Assembly: GCA_963714065.1 (NCBI GenBank)
Contig: OY970226.1
Span: 1,550,001-1,614,000 of the forward strand
Reading direction: 5' to 3'
From: JAZKID01 sp963714065
GTDB lineage: Bacteria > Pseudomonadota > Alphaproteobacteria > Rhizobiales > UBA4765
Length of the DNA stretch: 64,000 nucleotides
Part shown: positions 62,360-64,000 of the stretch, piece after piece
How positions within the stretch are numbered: the first letter of the stretch is position 1
Layout of the letters: each line of letters starts with the position of its first letter
Notes under the pieces: generated by a model
Databases searched by the model: none
What the model was told of the DNA's origin: nothing
What the model saw: the letters and a program-made list of their open reading frames with translations, nothing else
Made by a program: the position numbers and the translations under genes

Positions 62360-64000
62360 ATGCAGAACGGGAAATCGCAGTCCGGCGGCGCGGGAGAGCA
62401 GAACGGCGTCGCCACCAACCAGATTTTGACCGCTGTCGGCGAGGCGGTTTACTGCTGGACATTCGCCGAAGACACCATCGTCTGGGGAGAGACCGCAGCG
62501 GGCGTGCTGCACGAAACGGACATGCCGCCGGCCACGGGCAGCGGCTTTGCGCGGCTGATCGACGAGGATATGAGCAATGCGCGCTACGACACGGTCGTGC
62601 GCAGCAAGGTCATCGATCACGGCGCCGGCGTTCCCTATCAGCTTCAATATGCTTTTTGCCCGAACGGGCGCGAGGACAAGGCGCGGCTGTGGGTCGAGGA
62701 TTGCGGGCGCTGGTTTGCCGGACGCGACGGCCGGCCGGGCCATGCGCAGGGCATCATCAGGGTCATCAACGAACGTTACGAGCGCGAACGGCGCCTGACC
62801 TTTCTCTCGCATTACGACGAGCTTACGGGCGAGGCGAACAGGGTTCACCTGATCTCCATTCTCGACAAGCGCATGGAACAGGCGAAGGAAGACAACCAGC
62901 CTTTCTCCTATGTTCTGGTTGCGATCGAGGATCTTGCAGTCATCAACGAAGGCTATGGCTTCGACGTGGCCGATGAAGTGATCGCGGGCGTCGCGCGCGT
63001 GCTGCGCTCGAATATGCGGGTCGGCGATATCATGGGCCGCATGTCCGGCAATAAACTCGGCGTCATTCTGCCGGAATGCGACGACGAGCAGATGGCAGCC
63101 GTTGCGCAGCGCTTCCAGGATGCCGTGCGCGAACAGGCGATCCTGACTTCGGCAGGGCCGGTTTTCGTCAGCCTCTCGGCAGGCGGCGTCGTCGCCGTGC
63201 GGCATGCACTGACGGTGCAGCAGCTTCTTTCGCGCGCGCATGAGGCGCTGGATGTGGCAAAGCACAAAAAACGCGGCATGTTCGTGGCCTATCGCACCAG
63301 CCTTCTGGTCGAGCAGACGCGCCGCCAGAACGCCGCCATCGCGCAGGATGTGATCTCGGCCTTGAACGATCGCCGCTTTTCCCTCGTGTTCCAGCCTGTC
63401 GTCAGCGTGCGCACCAAGGAACCGCAATATTACGAGGCGCTGCTGCGCATGACGAAGCCGGATGGTACGGAAGTGCCTGCCTGCAGCTTCGTGCCCACCG
63501 CCGAAAAGCTCGGCCTCACGCGGCTGATCGATCATCGCGTGCTGGAGCTTGCGGTCGAGGTGCTGCAGAATTCCGAAAATGTGCAGATCGCCATCAATGT
63601 CTCGGCACGCACGACGGCCGATCCCGAATGGATCGGCCTTCTGTGCGCGCTGATGATGCGCCACCGCGGCATGGCGGCGCGCTTGATGATCGAAATCACC
63701 GAATCCGCGGCCGTCGACAATGTCGAGGATACCGCGCGCTTCATCGAGCAGGTGAAAGCGGTCGGCTGCCGCGTCGCCATCGACGATTTCGGCGCGGGCC
63801 ACACCTCGTTCCGCTATCTGCGCGAACTGACCGTCGATCTCGTCAAGATCGACGGCGCCTATATCCAGAACCTCTCGTCCTCGCCGGACGATCAGCTTTT
63901 TGTGCGCACGCTGATCAATCTCGCCAAAAAGCTCGGCCTGCAGATCGTGGCCGAATGGGTGCAGACGCCGGAGGACACGCAACTGCTGCAGGAATGGGGC
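62360..64000 (+). CDS. Degenerate-GGDEF / EAL domain protein, 3' end outside window
   Basis: Open from the ATG (MQNGKSQSGG) to the window end, 547 residues visible. A PAS-like N-terminal segment (about 20-140, AVYCWTFAEDTIVWGE) precedes a GGDEF domain at about 150-310. Its signature is SGNKL (229-233) in place of GGDEF, so cyclase activity is unlikely. The EAL domain begins near 325: YEALLRM (Glu359), INVSART, IEITESAAV, IDDFGAGHTSFRYL, VKIDGAYI and AEWVQTPED keep the metal and catalytic residues. Predicted cyclic-di-GMP phosphodiesterase with a sensory or GTP-binding module. No membrane segment is visible. Confidence 0.9.
   Translation, partial: MQNGKSQSGGAGEQNGVATNQILTAVGEAVYCWTFAEDTIVWGETAAGVLHETDMPPATGSGFARLIDEDMSNARYDTVVRSKVIDHGAGVPYQLQYAFCPNGREDKARLWVEDCGRWFAGRDGRPGHAQGIIRVINERYERERRLTFLSHYDELTGEANRVHLISILDKRMEQAKEDNQPFSYVLVAIEDLAVINEGYGFDVADEVIAGVARVLRSNMRVGDIMGRMSGNKLGVILPECDDEQMAAVAQRFQDAVREQAILTSAGPVFVSLSAGGVVAVRHALTVQQLLSRAHEALDVAKHKKRGMFVAYRTSLLVEQTRRQNAAIAQDVISALNDRRFSLVFQPVVSVRTKEPQYYEALLRMTKPDGTEVPACSFVPTAEKLGLTRLIDHRVLELAVEVLQNSENVQIAINVSARTTADPEWIGLLCALMMRHRGMAARLMIEITESAAVDNVEDTARFIEQVKAVGCRVAIDDFGAGHTSFRYLRELTVDLVKIDGAYIQNLSSSPDDQLFVRTLINLAKKLGLQIVAEWVQTPEDTQLLQEWG

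Noticed and set aside
62357..63982. 541-codon open frame on the minus strand over the GGDEF-EAL gene
   Set aside because: The plus strand encodes clear GGDEF-like and EAL motifs. The minus frame has no recognisable domain and is a codon mirror.

Overview
The window reads as chromosomal core sequence of an alphaproteobacterium with moderate-to-high GC. The evidence is gene order: an F1-only ATP synthase operon (atpH-A-G-D-C, no F0 genes), an mdh-sucC-sucD-sucA-sucB-lpd TCA cluster, lnt / small XRE regulator / metK / trmB, and rimP-nusA-infB-rbfA-truB-rpsO-pnp. No phage, plasmid, CRISPR or rRNA genes are visible. I cannot name the genus; a deep-branching lineage outside the best-studied orders is possible.

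Layout. 1-7.3 kb: the end of thiM, a lysine-rich histone-like gene, endonuclease V, a methyltransferase, a small membrane protein, a radical SAM protein, a TorF-type outer-membrane protein, an FAD monooxygenase, an EamA exporter and tRNA-Ser(CGA). 8-17.5 kb: rplU-rpmA-GNAT-obgE-nadD-rsfS, then rlmH, an EnvC-like murein hydrolase activator, ctpA, a divergent polysaccharide deacetylase and rppH. 17.5-24.8 kb (minus strand): the F1 operon, carrying extra genes (a secreted orphan before atpG, a SIMPL protein before atpD, a VOC protein after atpC). 25-32.3 kb: priA, a transaldolase-like fsa, an SPFH protein, xerC and an MscS channel. 32.3-43.9 kb (minus strand): transglutaminase-like gene, lpd, a GIY-YIG gene bounded by inverted repeats, sucB, sucA, two AT-rich orphans on the opposite strand, sucD, a YdhR-like gene, sucC and mdh. 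44-64 kb (plus strand): miaB-phoH-ybeY-corC-lnt, XRE, metK, trmB, the rimP-to-pnp translation/RNA-decay operon, rpmF, and a degenerate-GGDEF/EAL protein that runs off the window.

Two patterns lie over this conserved backbone. First, seven unrecognised, visibly AT-richer genes sit at junctions of conserved operons; one has a clear frameshift, another has an uncertain start, and one begins with a 35-nt near-copy of the start of atpG. Second, at least ten intergenic sites carry palindromic elements, most ending in GTCAT...ATGAC. Two such elements form the inverted ends of a 414-bp cassette whose only gene is a GIY-YIG nuclease, and another GTCAT element appears to have been interrupted by a different twin-palindrome repeat. 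The GIY-YIG/palindrome association is the best candidate here for an undescribed mobile or maintenance system. Likely regulatory leaders precede rimP (promoter plus terminator-like hairpin) and pnp (long stem-loop).
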